DNA of 64,000 nt from Branchiostoma floridae (GCF_000003815.2 NC_049990.1:3953333-4017332), one strand, 5' to 3'; positions 7,916 through 19,233 are shown, numbered from the stretch's first letter. A program made the numbers and translations. The notes: generated by a model not told the origin, from the sequence alone.

Positions 7916-10585
7916 ATGGACGTCGGAAATTTCACCACACCCTCATTTCTCGAAGACGACAGTGAGACAAATGATTCAGCGGCGGCTATTGTTGACGAGC
8001 CGTCCCCCACTGCCCAGATAGTGTTCGGGGTGGCAATCCTTCTGGCTGGGGTCACAGGAATCATCGGGAACGGACTGGCTCTTCAAGCTTTGTATGCGTA
8101 AGTTGACTTCATTATCTTAGCCTAGAAGGTTATATAACTTTTGACAAATATTATGTCGCTAGTAGTATAGAATTATACTGAGTCTGATATATGCTGATAT
8201 ATACCTTTATTACCTACCGTAGATTCCACTAGTAATGGAGTAACTGAAATTGTTGCAATATAATGATACGAGCGTATGTATAGTATCAGATTGTACTCTT
8301 TGTTGTATATACGTTGCAAACCATTGTCACTGATGGAATTGTTGCGCAATAAACCATCTATCTATCTATCTATCTATCTATCTATATTTTGGGTAGCGTT
8401 TGTGTGTATGTGTTTGTGTGTGTGTGTAGAAGACTAGCATAACTGGAGAAGGCCTGGATGGATTTGACTCTGGACAACAATAACTCGATAACGTGTTGAC
8501 GGATGCTGATCGTCATGTTTTTTTGGTATTTTTTACCTTAGATTATTATGAGCAGCCACTTGTAATTACAAAATGAGGGCTTTAGAAAGCCGAGGGGCAC
8601 TTTTGGAAAACGCTTTTTTTGCAATGTCCGTGGTCTCTTTCACAGACTAAGATTGCGCATGCAGAGCAGATCCGCTGGCAAGCATAAAATTCTATTTGAG
8701 CAGGGATGCTATCGGGTGACATTTGGCCAGTTTAGGCATCCATACAATTAAGTAGGCATGCCTCATCTCGTTATAACACCTTTCCACTAGGACAGCGCTC
8801 CCGCCGCGCTCGCCATCTGACCTAACATTTGACATATCGCTAAACGAATTCTATAGAAAATGGTTTACGCTTTGCGCGTTTTGTTGTCTTCTTGGTCACA
8901 CTTTTACATTGTGTATGATATACCTAGTATGAAAGTGAAGGTCACACATATCATATGTGGGTCGCAGTCAGAGCGCAGCTCGATCGCCGTCTGGTGGAAA
9001 GGGGGTCTTACTGATACTAGGTGCAGTTAAGCATGTTACACTTTTCTGTCCACCTGCAGGTGTAAAGCCTTGCGAAGTCCGAAGCACTACCTGGTGCTGA
9101 ACCTGTACGTCACCAACGCCCTGCTGTGTGTGATGTACTGTTCTACCACGGTCTGGGGAAGCTTCACACACACATGGACGGTTGGGGAAATCGGTAGGAA
9201 CTTTTTTTTCTTTTTTTTTTGAGGCCGCGTCCGCCACGTATTTCTGAAAAACGTTCAGGCTGTACAGGGCAGGCGCGTCGTCCGTACTGGCACGTACGGG
9301 GGCGAATCCGCAGCAAAACAGCACACAAAGTTTTGCCTGCACGTAAAGTTCTAAGGCGTGTCTGCGCGCTCCAAAATCCGTCGGATTCCCTACGAGTTCG
9401 TACGGAGGCGGTACTTACCACTTGCAGATCACAAAAGATTGCCTACGTTTTGGCACGTAGACAGCACGTATTTGCACGTATACGATGGGTTGTGCCCTTA
9501 GCTTAATGCTGCTGTACTGTTGTCACATTGACGTGTATTTCTGTGTTCCATGGCTGAACACAAGCTTGGCAAAATGCAAGCAAACTTGAATCAGTTATTC
9601 TTAGTGAAAACAAGAGGCTTGCAAACACCACAAATTCAATGTAAGACATTATGATAATAAATAATGAGCCTCTTTTAGGACTAACCATTGCTTAATTCTC
9701 ACCAACGTTTCGGTGACCGTCTGTCACCTTCTTCTGTGACCGCATCTGAACTGTGAGCAGCGACACCTGTCCTGCAGTACAATGTGAACCCGTCAGAATT
9801 GCCCTAAAGACTAGTGACAGACGGTCGCCGAAACGTTGGTGAGAATAAACCAAAGGTTGTATAAAAAGAGTCTCTCAATTCAAACTTCATTTTCATTCAC
9901 ATGGTTTAATATAGGTCGCGACGTGATGGGCTTCAGTGTCAGTGTGATGACCATCGTCATGATGACCACCCAATTCGCCATAGCCGTCCAGCGGGTCGCT
10001 GTGGCCTTCAACCCTCTCACCGCTGCCGTTAACATCACGCGCGGCAAGATGCTCCTCACCGCTGCCACCACATGGATCTACTCCGTTCTGCTCATGTTGC
10101 CGCCTCTCCTTGGATGGAACAGGTTCATTATAGACCGCACCGGCGTCAGCGTCATGTTTGACTACCTATCCTCCGACGACCTCTCCAGAGCATACGTCAT
10201 TGCGCTGTTGATTTTTGCATTTGTGCTGCCGCTAATTGGCATAGTCTGTTGTTACAGCTACGTTCTTGTCGCTGTGAAGAGATCTAGGCAGAGCGCGAAT
10301 GTGAAGAGTACAGAAAGGACTTGTAGAAGAGATAGGAAGACTGCTGTGGTCGCACTGGGCCTCTCGGTCTTGTTCTGTTTAAGTTGGGCGCCATATGCCA
10401 TGGTGGTCCTCCTGAGTCTGTGTAAGATCACGGTTCCTGTTATGTATGTCATGATAGCTAGCGCCATAGCGAAGTGTGCATCCACCATTGACCCAATGAT
10501 GTTTGCGTTGTCGCTACCCAAGGTCCGACAGTATTACCGAGAAAAAATGGGTAAACATTTCAGTGGACTTCTTTGTAGAAAGTAG
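7916..10585 (+). CDS. Opsin-family GPCR with non-canonical motifs, three exons
   Basis: Exons 7916-8097, 9060-9193 and 9915-10585 join in phases 2 and 1 and give 328 residues. NFT near the N-terminus can be glycosylated; TM1 has GN, TM6 has SWAPY, and TM7 has IASAIAK with Lys292 at the retinal Schiff-base position (296 in bovine rhodopsin). ECL2 keeps the opsin spacing (WNRF...FDY), with Asp179 at the Glu181 position. Oddities: the E/DRY motif is QRV (131-133), NPxxY is DPMMF (298-302), the Glu113 position is Met110, and the conserved Cys110 and Cys187 are Arg107 and Val185. It is therefore probably retinal-binding with altered coupling and no standard disulfide. The ATG at 7916 is preferred; the frame stays open upstream but without another clear ATG. 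No known opsin subfamily is assigned with confidence. Confidence 0.85.
8354..8480 (+). repeat. (TCTA)n microsatellite and a TG-tailed interspersed repeat
   Basis: About 30 bases of TCTA repeats are followed by a TGTGTG tract and the text GCATAACTGGAG, then CTGGATGGATT. The same order (TG tract, GCATAAC, TGGATGGATT) occurs at 62530-62650 and, in related form, at 15800 and 59770, so this is a fragment of a dispersed family. It lies in opsin intron 1. Confidence 0.5.
9215..9490. repeat. Dispersed repeat in opsin intron 2
   Basis: The block GGCGGTACTTACCACTTGCA and the following CACGTAGACAGCACGTAT recur at 11107-11170 in similar form. No coding signal is seen. The family is unnamed here. Confidence 0.4.
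9689..9855. mobile_element. Foldback element, family A copy 2 (opsin intron 2)
   Basis: TTCTCACCAACGTTTCGGTG at the left is complementary to CGCCGAAACGTTGGTGAGAA at the right, and the inner GTCTGTCAC pairs with GTGACAGAC. The CGTTTCGG...CCGAAACG core is shared with the element at 17176-17368. It is non-autonomous and without an ORF. Confidence 0.65.
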
Positions 10586-10694
10586 GCGATGAACATTTCA
10601 GTGTAAGGCAATTTCGTGTTGAATTCACGATGTGAAGAACGACAGTATCTTATTGCGTGTAAAGTTTGTGCTTTTCTTGTGAATGATTTGTGAC

Positions 10695-10700
10695 AATAAA
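10695..10700 (+). terminator. Polyadenylation signal of the opsin-like gene
   Basis: AATAAA lies 110 bases after the stop codon, a normal distance for a short 3' untranslated region. Confidence 0.6.
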
Positions 10701-10737
10701 GTTTGCAATCTAGAAGCAATCTATGAGTAAAATGACT

Positions 10738-10835
10738 GACTGAGAGAGACGGAGAGAGGGACGGAGAGATAGACAAAGAGAGAAAGACAGAGGGATTGAG
10801 AGAGAGACTGCGAGAGAGAGAGAGACTGAGAGTCT
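10738..10835. repeat. GA-rich simple repeat
   Basis: A purine run built on GAGAGA and GACAGAG units follows the opsin poly(A) signal. The serine-rich minus-strand frames across it are artefacts. Confidence 0.8.
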
Positions 10836-11329
10836 TGATTCCCAGCACTTCGTCTTTTTTTCAAAATCGAATTCGGGCAGCCTGATATCATGACGCTGTT
10901 CAAAGAGCGGCTCATAGTGATAACTGTAGGTCAGAAACTTCAGGCTTAGACGAGCTTGACTGAAAAGGCAAAACTGGGGTAACGAAGGATATTCCCTTCC
11001 ACATCTATGGCTTGAAGAGTTTGAACTTTGATCCACCTACAGTAGATTCCCTATTCTTAACGATAACTGTGGCGGGTTGTTTTGACGTGCGTGACTCTCC
11101 AAAAAGGCGGTACTTTTTCACTTACAGATCCCAAAAGATTGTCCACGTTTTGTCACGTAGACAACACGTATATGAAGGTATACATTTCTTTATTCCCGGT
11201 GTGAGCGGATTAAAGAAAATGCATCTATCTGGATATGCAGCCTGCAATGCTGAATACAGAACTGGTGTGAGGTGGTATACCGGGTATGCAACAAACAAAA
11301 ACAAACAAACAAACCAAATACAGTTGTTA

Positions 11330-11645
11330 CCGTTTACAGGTCGTTCACCGTCATTGGTTGACAGGTCACACAAACCTTTTACATAAACTGTTTGTTTCCA
11401 ATCTTCCATAGCTGCCCGAAAATAGATGCCCCAGGCCTTCCTCCCACAAAAGATGCTCTATTTGTGCCCTAACAAGGGAAGCTCCAGTAAGTAATTAGCT
11501 CCGTTGAATGATTCGAAAAATTCATCACTTCGCTAGCTGCATACGTCACGTCGGTAACGTCTGTCCTTTTGACATCAAAAGCGTACAAAACGGTTCATTC
11601 TGTAATGTTAAGGCCTGGGGGAATTAAAAGTTGTGAAAAAAAAAG
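11330..11645. repeat. Interspersed repeat, copy 1 (second copy at 13165-13440)
   Basis: Shared blocks in order are TACATAAACTGTTT, CCCCAGGCCTTCCTCCC / CCCCAGGCCTTACTTAC, GACATCAAAAGCGTA and AAGGCCTG. Spacing is similar in both copies. No terminal repeats were identified. Confidence 0.5.
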
Positions 11646-11654
11646 AAAATTAGG

Positions 11655-11805
11655 TTCGGTAGCTAGGGACTCCTATCCTGGAGTCTCGCCTTGTTCGCTT
11701 TGTTCCGCTCTCGAAGGACGCTACTCGCCAACAACACGGGCAGCGGCCTTCGGGAGCTGAACAAAGAGAACATTCTGGACTCCAGACTAGGGGCTCCCTC
11801 ACCTT
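11655..11805. mobile_element. Small imperfect foldback
   Basis: TAGGGACTCCTATCCTGGAG with TGTTCGCTTTGTTC at the left is answered by GAACAAAGAGAACA and CTGGACTCCAGACTAGGGGC at the right. It is a short non-coding palindrome. Confidence 0.4.
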
Positions 11806-12139
11806 ACTTTTTAAGAAATTGAAGTGATCCATTTAGCAATGTAAAACTCGTGTAGAATACCACACGGTGTATTCCGTATCATCCGAAGTACCAGCCCGAC
11901 CGTGGGAGGGCTGGTATCATTTATGTCATACCAAGGTCGAATGATTTAATTTCCAAACTACTCATAAAATCATTCGCCACATTTTTTCTAATCTGTGCCA
12001 ACACCTTATTCTTTAAGAACATCAATTGGAGAAAAATTCAAACAATAGAACTATGCGGTCCATTTAATCGATGGAAGTCTGGGTGATATAACCATAAGAA
12101 GCCTGTGTGTGTGATACAGAAAATAATCACCCGATCCGG

Positions 12140-12612
12140 AACAGCCGATTCTCGTGTGAAGGGGCCTTAAGAGCACCACATCGGGGTCTGTGAGGGATTG
12201 GAACCCAGAACCTTCAGAATCTAGCTCAGCAGCCCAAAGGCGCAACAAAGGTCAGCTGGTCATCCCAAAACTCATTTTACACCTGGTTGAAGTGAGGAAA
12301 GTCGTGTAAAGTGTCTGTCCGAAGGGCACAAGATCTAGTCTCTACCAGACTCCGGATCGCTGGAAAAATCGTAGAAATGGAACAAATAGAGGAGTAAGCC
12401 GGCCAGAGGAATATAACCGACCAGGGAACAGCACGCAGTCGACAGACTCCTAGGATCGCGAGCTGTTCCCTGGCCGGTTATATTCCTCTCTATTTGTTCC
12501 ATTTCTACGACTTTCCAGCGATCCGGAGTCTGGTAGAGACTACACAAGATCGGTGACATGACAGGATTCGAACCCGGAACCTGTAGATTCTCCACCAAAC
12601 ACCTAAAGCTGG
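12140..12612 (-). repeat. tRNA-derived SINE sequences in tandem (minus strand)
   Basis: Read on the minus strand, an RNA polymerase III B-box-like GGGTTCGAATCC lies near 12570 and a second, GGTTCCAATCC, near 12196. Between them is the body text CACTTTACACGACTTTCC, which is typical of tRNA-derived SINEs with a CCTTGGG...CACTTTAC stretch. The first SINE is split by the foldback at 12336-12542. Confidence 0.6.
12336..12542. mobile_element. Foldback transposon inserted in the SINE, with 9-bp target duplication
   Basis: The ends are TAGTCTCTACCAGACTCCGG and its inverse, and the palindrome continues inward for about 95 bases (AAATGGAACAAATAGAG, GGAATATAACCG). CACAAGATC stands on both sides (12327-12335 and 12543-12551), a 9-base target duplication of the kind made by Mutator-type transposases. 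The same end sequence occurs alone near 14617-14634 and 48650-48665. Confidence 0.75.
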
Positions 12613-13115
12613 TATCTCACCGGGGCATCGGTGTGGCACTGCGGGGTATGAAAGATGTTTAACGAGTTCTAGAGATAAAGAACTACTTTTCTTACGTTTT
12701 GTGTATTTGGTGTCTTTTAAGTCATACTTTTACGCTTTACACAATATCTCAATTATAAAAAAATGGAGAAAATAATGAATGAATGAATGAATGAATGAAT
12801 GAATGAATGAATGAATGAATGAATGAATGAATGAATGAATGAATGAATGAATGAATGAAAGACCTTTATTGTACATTCATGCCTCGACGGGCTAGGTACA
12901 GGTCACTGATAACAGACATAACTGATAACAGACATGACAAACATATGCAAAAACAACAATATACAATTTAACTAGTTGAAGGTACTGAGCTAACAGGATG
13001 ATCGACATCTTCTCGCTTCTTTGTACAGATGTAGACATAGGAACAGATAATAATAAAACACGTACAGTGAACGAACGAAGTGCAGTGAAAGTGCACCATA
13101 ACCTCCTTCATCATA
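12604..13115. mobile_element. Degenerate TWA-type MITE holding a (GAAT)n tract and a LINE tail
   Basis: The left part matches the MITE family of 44180 and 56650 (GGTATCTCAC, GGCACTGCGGGG, then TTTTACGCTTTACACAATATC). The right part (CAGTGAACGAACG, GTGCAGTGAAAGTGCACC) follows after about 290 bases of later insertions. Confidence 0.4.
12774..13060 (-). repeat. LINE 3' tail with (TTCA)n / (GAAT)n end
   Basis: About 85 bases of AATG repeats adjoin AAAGACCTTTATTGTACATT. Read on the minus strand this is TGTACAATAAAGGTC followed by TTCATTC repeats, the form of a non-LTR element tail. A second copy of the tail is at 25217-25290. Confidence 0.5.
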
Positions 13116-14506
13116 ACCTAATGGAAAGCTGCCTGCAGGCCGATTTGACTTTCATGAATTAACAAAGGTTCAAACAAACTTACATAAACTGTTTATTGCA
13201 AGTTTTATAATTGCCTTAAGTCACCCCAGGCCTTACTTACACAAAGATGCTTTCTTTGTGTCCTTGGAAGAGTAGGTTCCGTTAGTAATATGCGTGAAAT
13301 TACAGCAATCACTACACACACGACTACACACGTCACGCTGTGACATCAAAAGCGTAAGAAGCGGCTCTTTGTATAAGGCCTGAGAAAATGTTGTGTGCCT
13401 TGTTATAGTCCTGAAAAAAAGGTTCGATATGTAGGGGTTGTCTTAAGAATTCGGCTGAAGTGATCCTACTATTGCATTTTAGAAATCAAATTTAAAAAAA
13501 CGATGTACTATCATGATGCATCTCTGTTATATTTTTTATGACTTTCATTATTCTTGCTGATTAGGCGACTCAGCAAGGACAGGCTATGCTCACAATCGGC
13601 ATAATGTCTGCTCACAACATCTGGATCGCTAATCGAGCCGTAATATCCGCCCTATGATTCGCTAGCTTTTCAGACACACTTCCCCAGAACCTCAGAACAT
13701 ACTGAGCTACTGGTCAAAGAAAGCGAGGTTCGGGTTGTGCGCGTCAAATTTTAGGTCGCAGAGATAGCGGCGAGAGCGCCTGTCTAGTAGATAGGGGGTA
13801 TAAACAACAGTTCATCAAGAAATAAGTGAGGCCCGCATAACAAATTTTTTACGTAAATGTGATACTACTACCATCTACTATATAAAACTATGTGTTTGCG
13901 ATGTTGTTGATTAACGCTAGAGGGCGCAATTCTCTTAAGAAAATCGGACAGGACTTGTTCTACGTGTATACTACTTGTATATGTACGTTTTGTACTACGC
14001 ATGAATACATAAGTATATGTTTGCAATGTTGTTGATTGACGATAGGTGGCGTTGTTCTCTTAAGGGTTTTCAAAAAGCCTCTCTTTCTTGCGAAAACGCC
14101 GGACAGGACTGGTTCTACGGGTTGGTGCTTTGACCTTTCATCCCATGACGCATGACGTAATCAGGTATGAAATCTGGGGGTAATTACCTGTCCAACAATG
14201 AATCTGTGACGCGGCAGTTCACAAAACCCGTCTCCCCCCAAAACAACCTAGTCTCCTAGCAGACGTGTCAGCTGGATGACAAAAGGGAAAAATTTGGCCA
14301 AATAGGGACAAATAAGTTGTCATGGGATCTCAGTTTATCGCCAGTCAGTCCACTCCTAGGCTAATTAACTCCTAATATTACTTTTTTTTCCTAACTTGGC
14401 CGTAGTCCACTAGAGAAGAAGCCAGTTAATTTAGTTGCACAACGGATTTAAACGCACACTTCTGCTAACTGCACGGAACCTCATAATCCCAAACCGGTGC
14501 TGTCCA

Positions 14507-14515
14507 GCTATATAA
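14507..14515 (+). promoter_or_regulatory. TATA-like box of the first sulfotransferase gene
   Basis: CTATATAAC lies 235 bases before the chosen ATG. It is the only TATA-like site in the proximal region; its use is inferred. Confidence 0.35.
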
Positions 14516-14742
14516 CTTCGCCTTTTTGCACCAGTTGGATAATTGCACGAAATTCACTGGCAAACAGGTCGTGCAATTAAGCGGCTTCTACTGTATTACT
14601 ATTCGGCAAAACCGGAGCCTGGTAGAGACTACGAAAAAAACCTGCCCATCAAGTCAGTCCTCAGGGACAACAATTACCACCACACGTAGACGACTGAAAG
14701 AAATGCGATAGCGCAAGACAGCGGTCTTGGGGCGACAATTCC

Positions 14743-17700
14743 ATGCGAAACTCCACAGATATCATCATGAAGAGTCCGAAGCGAACTCTTGGGATCATTC
14801 TCCTGGCCGTGGTCGGGTTCTTCACCTACACAACCTTCAACCGGCCGGTGGAGAAGAAGGGAACACCGAGCCGAAGTCGTGGCAAGACTGCCCACCATCT
14901 TGATAGCGAATCCGTGATTAGGTCCCACAAACATCACCACCACAGGGACGAGGCTGACTACGAGATTCAGCCACCGTTCGAGTGGGAAGAGTCGGATAGG
15001 GACAACAGCACGATGGAGTTCACAACTAATCATCCCACTACGGGGTTAGTAGTATTTGTTTGTTTGTTTGTTTGTTTCTTTGTCTATCTGTTTGTTTCTT
15101 TCTTACGTTTAATGCTACGTTTCTCTGTAGAAAAGATTCGCAATTGCAAGACTACCTAGAATTTATTTTTGAAATGTTCATCACTCAAGAGTTAGATTGT
15201 ATTCACATCGGGGTTAGTAGTATTTGTTTGTTGTTTGCTTGATTGTTTGTTTATCTGTTTGTTTGCTTGTTATGACTCTGTGCTTAGCCGAGTGTGATTA
15301 TGAATGAAAATTGTTGTGTTTTTCTGCAAAACAATTCGTTATTGTTAGACTACCTGGAATTTTATCTTGAAATTTTGATCACTCAAGAGTTACATTGTGT
15401 TCACTACGGGATTAGTAGTATTATTTGTTTGTTTGTCTGTTTCTTTGCTTGTTATGGCTGCGTGTTAAGCCGAGTGTGAATGAAAATTAATGCTGTGCAT
15501 TTCTTTTTAAAAAATCGCTATTGCTAGACTATCTAGAATTTCATTTTGAAATGTTCATCACTCAAGAATTAGATTGCATTCACATCGGGGTTAATAAGTA
15601 GTATTTGTTTGTTTGTTTGTTTGTCAATCTGTTTGTTTGCTTGTTTTGACTCCGTGTTTAGCCTAGTGTAAAGCCTAGCCTTTGTCAGAAAAAAAAACAA
15701 TTTCAAGACTACTTGGAAATTTATTTTGAAGTTTTCATGATTCAAATGTCAGATCTTATTCTAGTACTGATAATGATCCTGAGTTTCTTTCCTCAGATCT
15801 CTCTGTATGTGTGTGTTTTCGGATATTTGTGGTTGACATAACTTGGGAACCTTTGGATGGATTGTAATGATATTTAGTAAGTGGATAGGGGCTGCGAAGA
15901 TAAAGGTCAAGGTCGATTTTTGAACCCTCCCCCTGGTAAGTGACCTTGGTACTGCAGCAGAACTTCAGTTTTTTTTATCTTCTGCTATGGTCTTTATATC
16001 TGGGTGGCAGTGTGATGTATTGACGAAATTGTGTAGGTTTGGGCCCTAGCAGATTGGTCTGGAACTTATTTTTGGAATTAAGACAACATACAGCTGACAG
16101 CATACTTCAATGGACGGGAGACCTGGCGCATCCCCGTCTTGTAATTAGCCAGCAAAAGGGTATGTCACCCCGTAAGGGGCGGTATAACCCCGTCGTGTGT
16201 AAACATGTGCGAACATGTGTGATCACGTCGACCGATGATGATGACGATGACTAATGTTGTGTCCCTCTCTATCTCCAGACCTGAAATTGACCACATTGAC
16301 CGGTGCAAGCCCCACCACAACATTGCCTTCATCAAGGTTCGTTTGTTTGTTTATTTTGTTTGTTTATTTATTAGGAATCTCCATTAGTTCAATACATCAA
16401 ACTATTCTTTCTTGAGTCCTCTACATACAATCCAATAAAATACATTACAATAAATTACACATATAATGTCAATCAGTCGTTTAGCATAAATCAATACACA
16501 TCACTAATGTAGTACAACATAGTCATTGGATGTAGTTCCTTAGCACTTTTGTACTTTCCTTATTATATGTGTTGTTAGAACCTGCAATTAGCCTTAGGGC
16601 ATGAACTTGCAATAAACATATCATTATACAATGCAATGAATCACACATATAATGTCAATCAAACGATTAGCATGAATCAATAACATTCGTATTTTCCCAG
16701 AACTATCGTAGAGTGGAACTTGTTATCACCAAGCACAGTAGGGGCCTCTTCTCTGGATAGTTTTAAAGAACGCTTGCAGATAGATGTGCAGAAGTTAGGT
16801 GTGACGAATCGTTCAGTGTAATATAACCAGCTGCTGCCGCACCGCGTGCCTGCGAAGCTGGTGTGTTACGCCGAAGGGCGGTTATACCGGCTATATAGAT
16901 ACAGATACAGAATAACATCATTAAACATATTATCATATTATTCAATACAATGAATCACACATATAATGTCGATCAGTCGATTAGCATGAATCAGTAACAT
17001 CATTAAACATATCATATCATACAATACAATGAATTACACTTATAATGTCAATCAGTCGATTAGCATAAATCAATAACATTATTAAACATATTATCATATT
17101 ATCCAATACAATGAATCACACATATAATGTCAATCGATCGATTAGCAAAAGACAATAACATCATTATCATATTGTCGAACAAAGTCTTCTTCGTTTCACA
17201 ACCTTCTTTAATTCTTCTGTAGACGTTTCGGCGACTATTTGTCACCTTCATCAGTACAGAATGTACCGATGAAGACGACATTCTGTAATGATGAAGACTA
17301 CAGATTGTCGCCGAAACGTGTACGGAAGAATTAATAGAAGGTTGTGAAACGAAGAAGACTTTGTTCGATTGATCTACCAACCTGATGGAACTATTTACGA
17401 ATTATCAATGGTATCATCAAGCTTACAATTCATTCCGACATGTTCACTTTCTGTAACTACTGGCAACACTATGTTGATCTGGTCTACAAGCGCTAATGCT
17501 TTCATTTTGTACATACCTTTAACACCATCCGGTCTTACCCATTCTGTATTTATATGTATATATATGTCTCCCGGTTTTTAATTGTATGTATTGTTATGGG
17601 CCTGTAGTGCCTGAAATAAAGAATAATGAGATAATAAATATTGTCTAGGTGCACAGGTGCGGGTCCTCCACCGTACAGAACATCTTCCTGCGGTACGCCT

Positions 17701-19233
17701 ACGGTCACGACCTGGTCGTCGGCCTTCCGCGCATGCCCGAGTCGCCGTGGGTCGGGTGCAGGAGCGTCATCAAGGACAGTGACGTCATGGAGCTGTCGGA
17801 GGGGGTGAAGTGGAACATCTTCGCCCACCACAGCACCTACAACAGGACCAACTTCGACCGCTTCATGCACCCGGACACTCAGTTCGTGGGCATTCTCAGA
17901 AAGCCCATCAACCGCCTCAGGTCAGTAATTATACCCAAGGACCCCGCTCTCGCCGCGCTCTCTCTGTGACCTAAAATCTGACAGATTGCTCAACAAATTG
18001 TAAAGAAGAGACGATTTTACGCTTTATGAGTTTTGTAGCCGTTTCAGTCACAAATTTACATTTTGTATATGCCCAATATGAAATTTAAGGTTACACACAT
18101 CCGCTTAGGTTGCAGTGGGAGCGCAGCGCGATTGCCGTCTGGTGGAAAGTAGACCAAGTTGCCATATGACTTCCCTGGTTGTAGACTAGAGAAAAGGAAC
18201 AGTCTGTGTATACATGGACATATTTTATTCAAGTTTTGCAGAAGATATGATATATAAATTTAGTAATTGTGTGAAAGGGACAGATGGGACATTGTGAAAT
18301 AGTATTGCTATCTAGAGGACATCGATCTAAATTTCTCAAAGATATGAAATCTGCAACATTGTACCCGTCAGTTGTAATGCTTTTAACCTTTACGTTTCTA
18401 AATTAAATATCATTCAATGGAGGCGTCACTACGAAATCCGATGAAGTCATTTTCAATCCTTGAAAACCCTTGACCCCAGGTCCGTGTTTTACGCCCTCCG
18501 GCTGGAGCAGTACTTCCCGGGTCTGGAGGGGAAGGAGAACGACACCGGCCTGATGATGTACCTCCGAGACCCCGCCCACTGGGACAACAAGTTCAGTCAC
18601 CCCGCCACGTGCTTCGAGCATGACGCATGCGTCCAGGACTGCATGGCCAAGGACTTAGGGCTGCCACCTGGCGAGCTGGACGGACAGGCCATCGACACCT
18701 TCATCCACAAGATCGGGAGGGATTTCTCCCTCATCCTCATCCTGGAGCACATCAACCACTCGCTGGTCCTGCTGAAGAGGAGAATGTGCTGGCAGATGGA
18801 GGACATCCTCTACTGGGTCGCGGACGAAGACGACATGACCAACTACGAAGAGAAGGAACATTTCACCGAGAAGATGGTCGCCAAGTTCAAGAAGTCCAGC
18901 CGGATCGACTACTACCTGTACGAACACTTTAACGCCTCCCTCTGGCGGCAGATCGGCTTGGAGGGTCGTGACTTTCTGCAGGAGGTCTCGGAATTCGAAC
19001 GGATCTTGAAGATTGTGAACGAGCGCTGCCAGGAAGACGACGGTCAATTCAAGATCGTGCCAGCGACGGACTTTAGCAAGGAGATCTATCTAACCTGGAA
19101 TTTCTGTACGAAGCTTCGGTTTAACCGGTTATCGTGGGATGAGAACATTAGAGGCATGCAGCAGATTCACTACGGGAAGGTAGAATCGAAGAAAAGCTTT
19201 CAAGACCGTTGGGGTGACATTAAAGAACACTAA
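14743..19233 (+). CDS. Galactose-3-O-sulfotransferase family protein (copy A), four exons
   Basis: Exons 14743-15044, 16279-16336, 17649-17920 and 18480-19233 join in phases 2, 0 and 2 and give 461 residues. The protein has a short cytoplasmic tail, a signal anchor at about 15-32, a stem with an HHHH run, and a lumenal sulfotransferase domain. FIK-VHRCGSSTVQ (118-130) is the 5'-phosphosulfate-binding loop, matching the KTHKTASST-type motif of Gal3ST enzymes; ILRKPINRLRS (about 200-212) is the 3'-phosphate-binding motif. Family role: transfer of sulfate from PAPS to the 3-OH of galactose on glycolipids or glycans in the Golgi. The acceptor cannot be told. A second ATG (14767) in the same frame is possible. 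An intron falls inside the PAPS loop, between Lys120 and Val121. The paralogue lies 2 kb downstream. Confidence 0.88.
15040..15790 (+). repeat. About four tandem ~190-bp repeats starting at the exon 1 donor
   Basis: Units begin near 15040, 15208, 15400 and 15585 with CGGG(G)TTAGTAGTATTTG, then a (GTTT)n tract, a GACT(C)TGTGTTTAGCC block, AGACTACCTGGAATTTTATT and CACTCAAGAGTTA. The genuine splice donor (GG/GTTAGTAG at 15045) is the first of these; the other units carry near copies of it. Confidence 0.65.
15795..15965. repeat. Fragment of a microsatellite-tailed interspersed repeat
   Basis: ATAACTTGGGAACCTTTGGA, GATATTTAGTAAGTGGATAG and AAGGTCAAGGTCGA match, on the opposite strand or in variant form, the elements at 37750-37900, 38870-39000 and 59800-59920. 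They share the TACCCACCTACC...ATC theme and a nearby (CAGA)n or (TCTG)n tract. Confidence 0.45.
16345..17165. repeat. Array of diverged ~80-bp repeats interrupted by a LINE 3' end
   Basis: CACATATAATGTCAATCAGT and TTAGCATAAATCAATA recur near 16460, 16640, 16950, 17040 and 17120. The LINE tail at 16695-16915 sits among them. This lies in intron 2 of sulfotransferase A. Confidence 0.6.
16695..16915 (+). mobile_element. 3' end of a non-LTR retrotransposon (CR1/L2-like)
   Basis: One frame reads RTIVEWNLLSPSTVGASS and then LDSFKERLQIDVQKLGVT, the usual C-terminal end of a LINE reverse transcriptase ORF. It is followed by a GC-rich 3' untranslated region ending GGCGGTTATACCGGCTATAT and AGATACAGATACAGA. 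The same end is at 51085-51245. Only the tail is present. Confidence 0.65.
17176..17368. mobile_element. Foldback element, family A copy 3
   Basis: CGAACAAAGTCTTCTTCGTT at the left is the inverse of AACGAAGAAGACTTTGTTCG at the right; the inner arms carry GACGTTTCGGCGAC and GTCGCCGAAACGTGTAC. It lies in intron 2 of sulfotransferase A and has no ORF. Confidence 0.75.

Noticed and set aside
8968-9506. Frames on both strands across opsin exon 2 and intron 2
   Set aside because: No domain; they overlap the true exon in other frames or a dispersed repeat.
10534-11036. Serine/leucine-rich minus-strand frames
   Set aside because: They come from the GA simple repeat after the opsin gene.
18403-19047. 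Open frames antisense or out of frame to sulfotransferase A
   Set aside because: Shadows of a GC-rich coding exon; the plus frame with the sulfotransferase domain explains the region.
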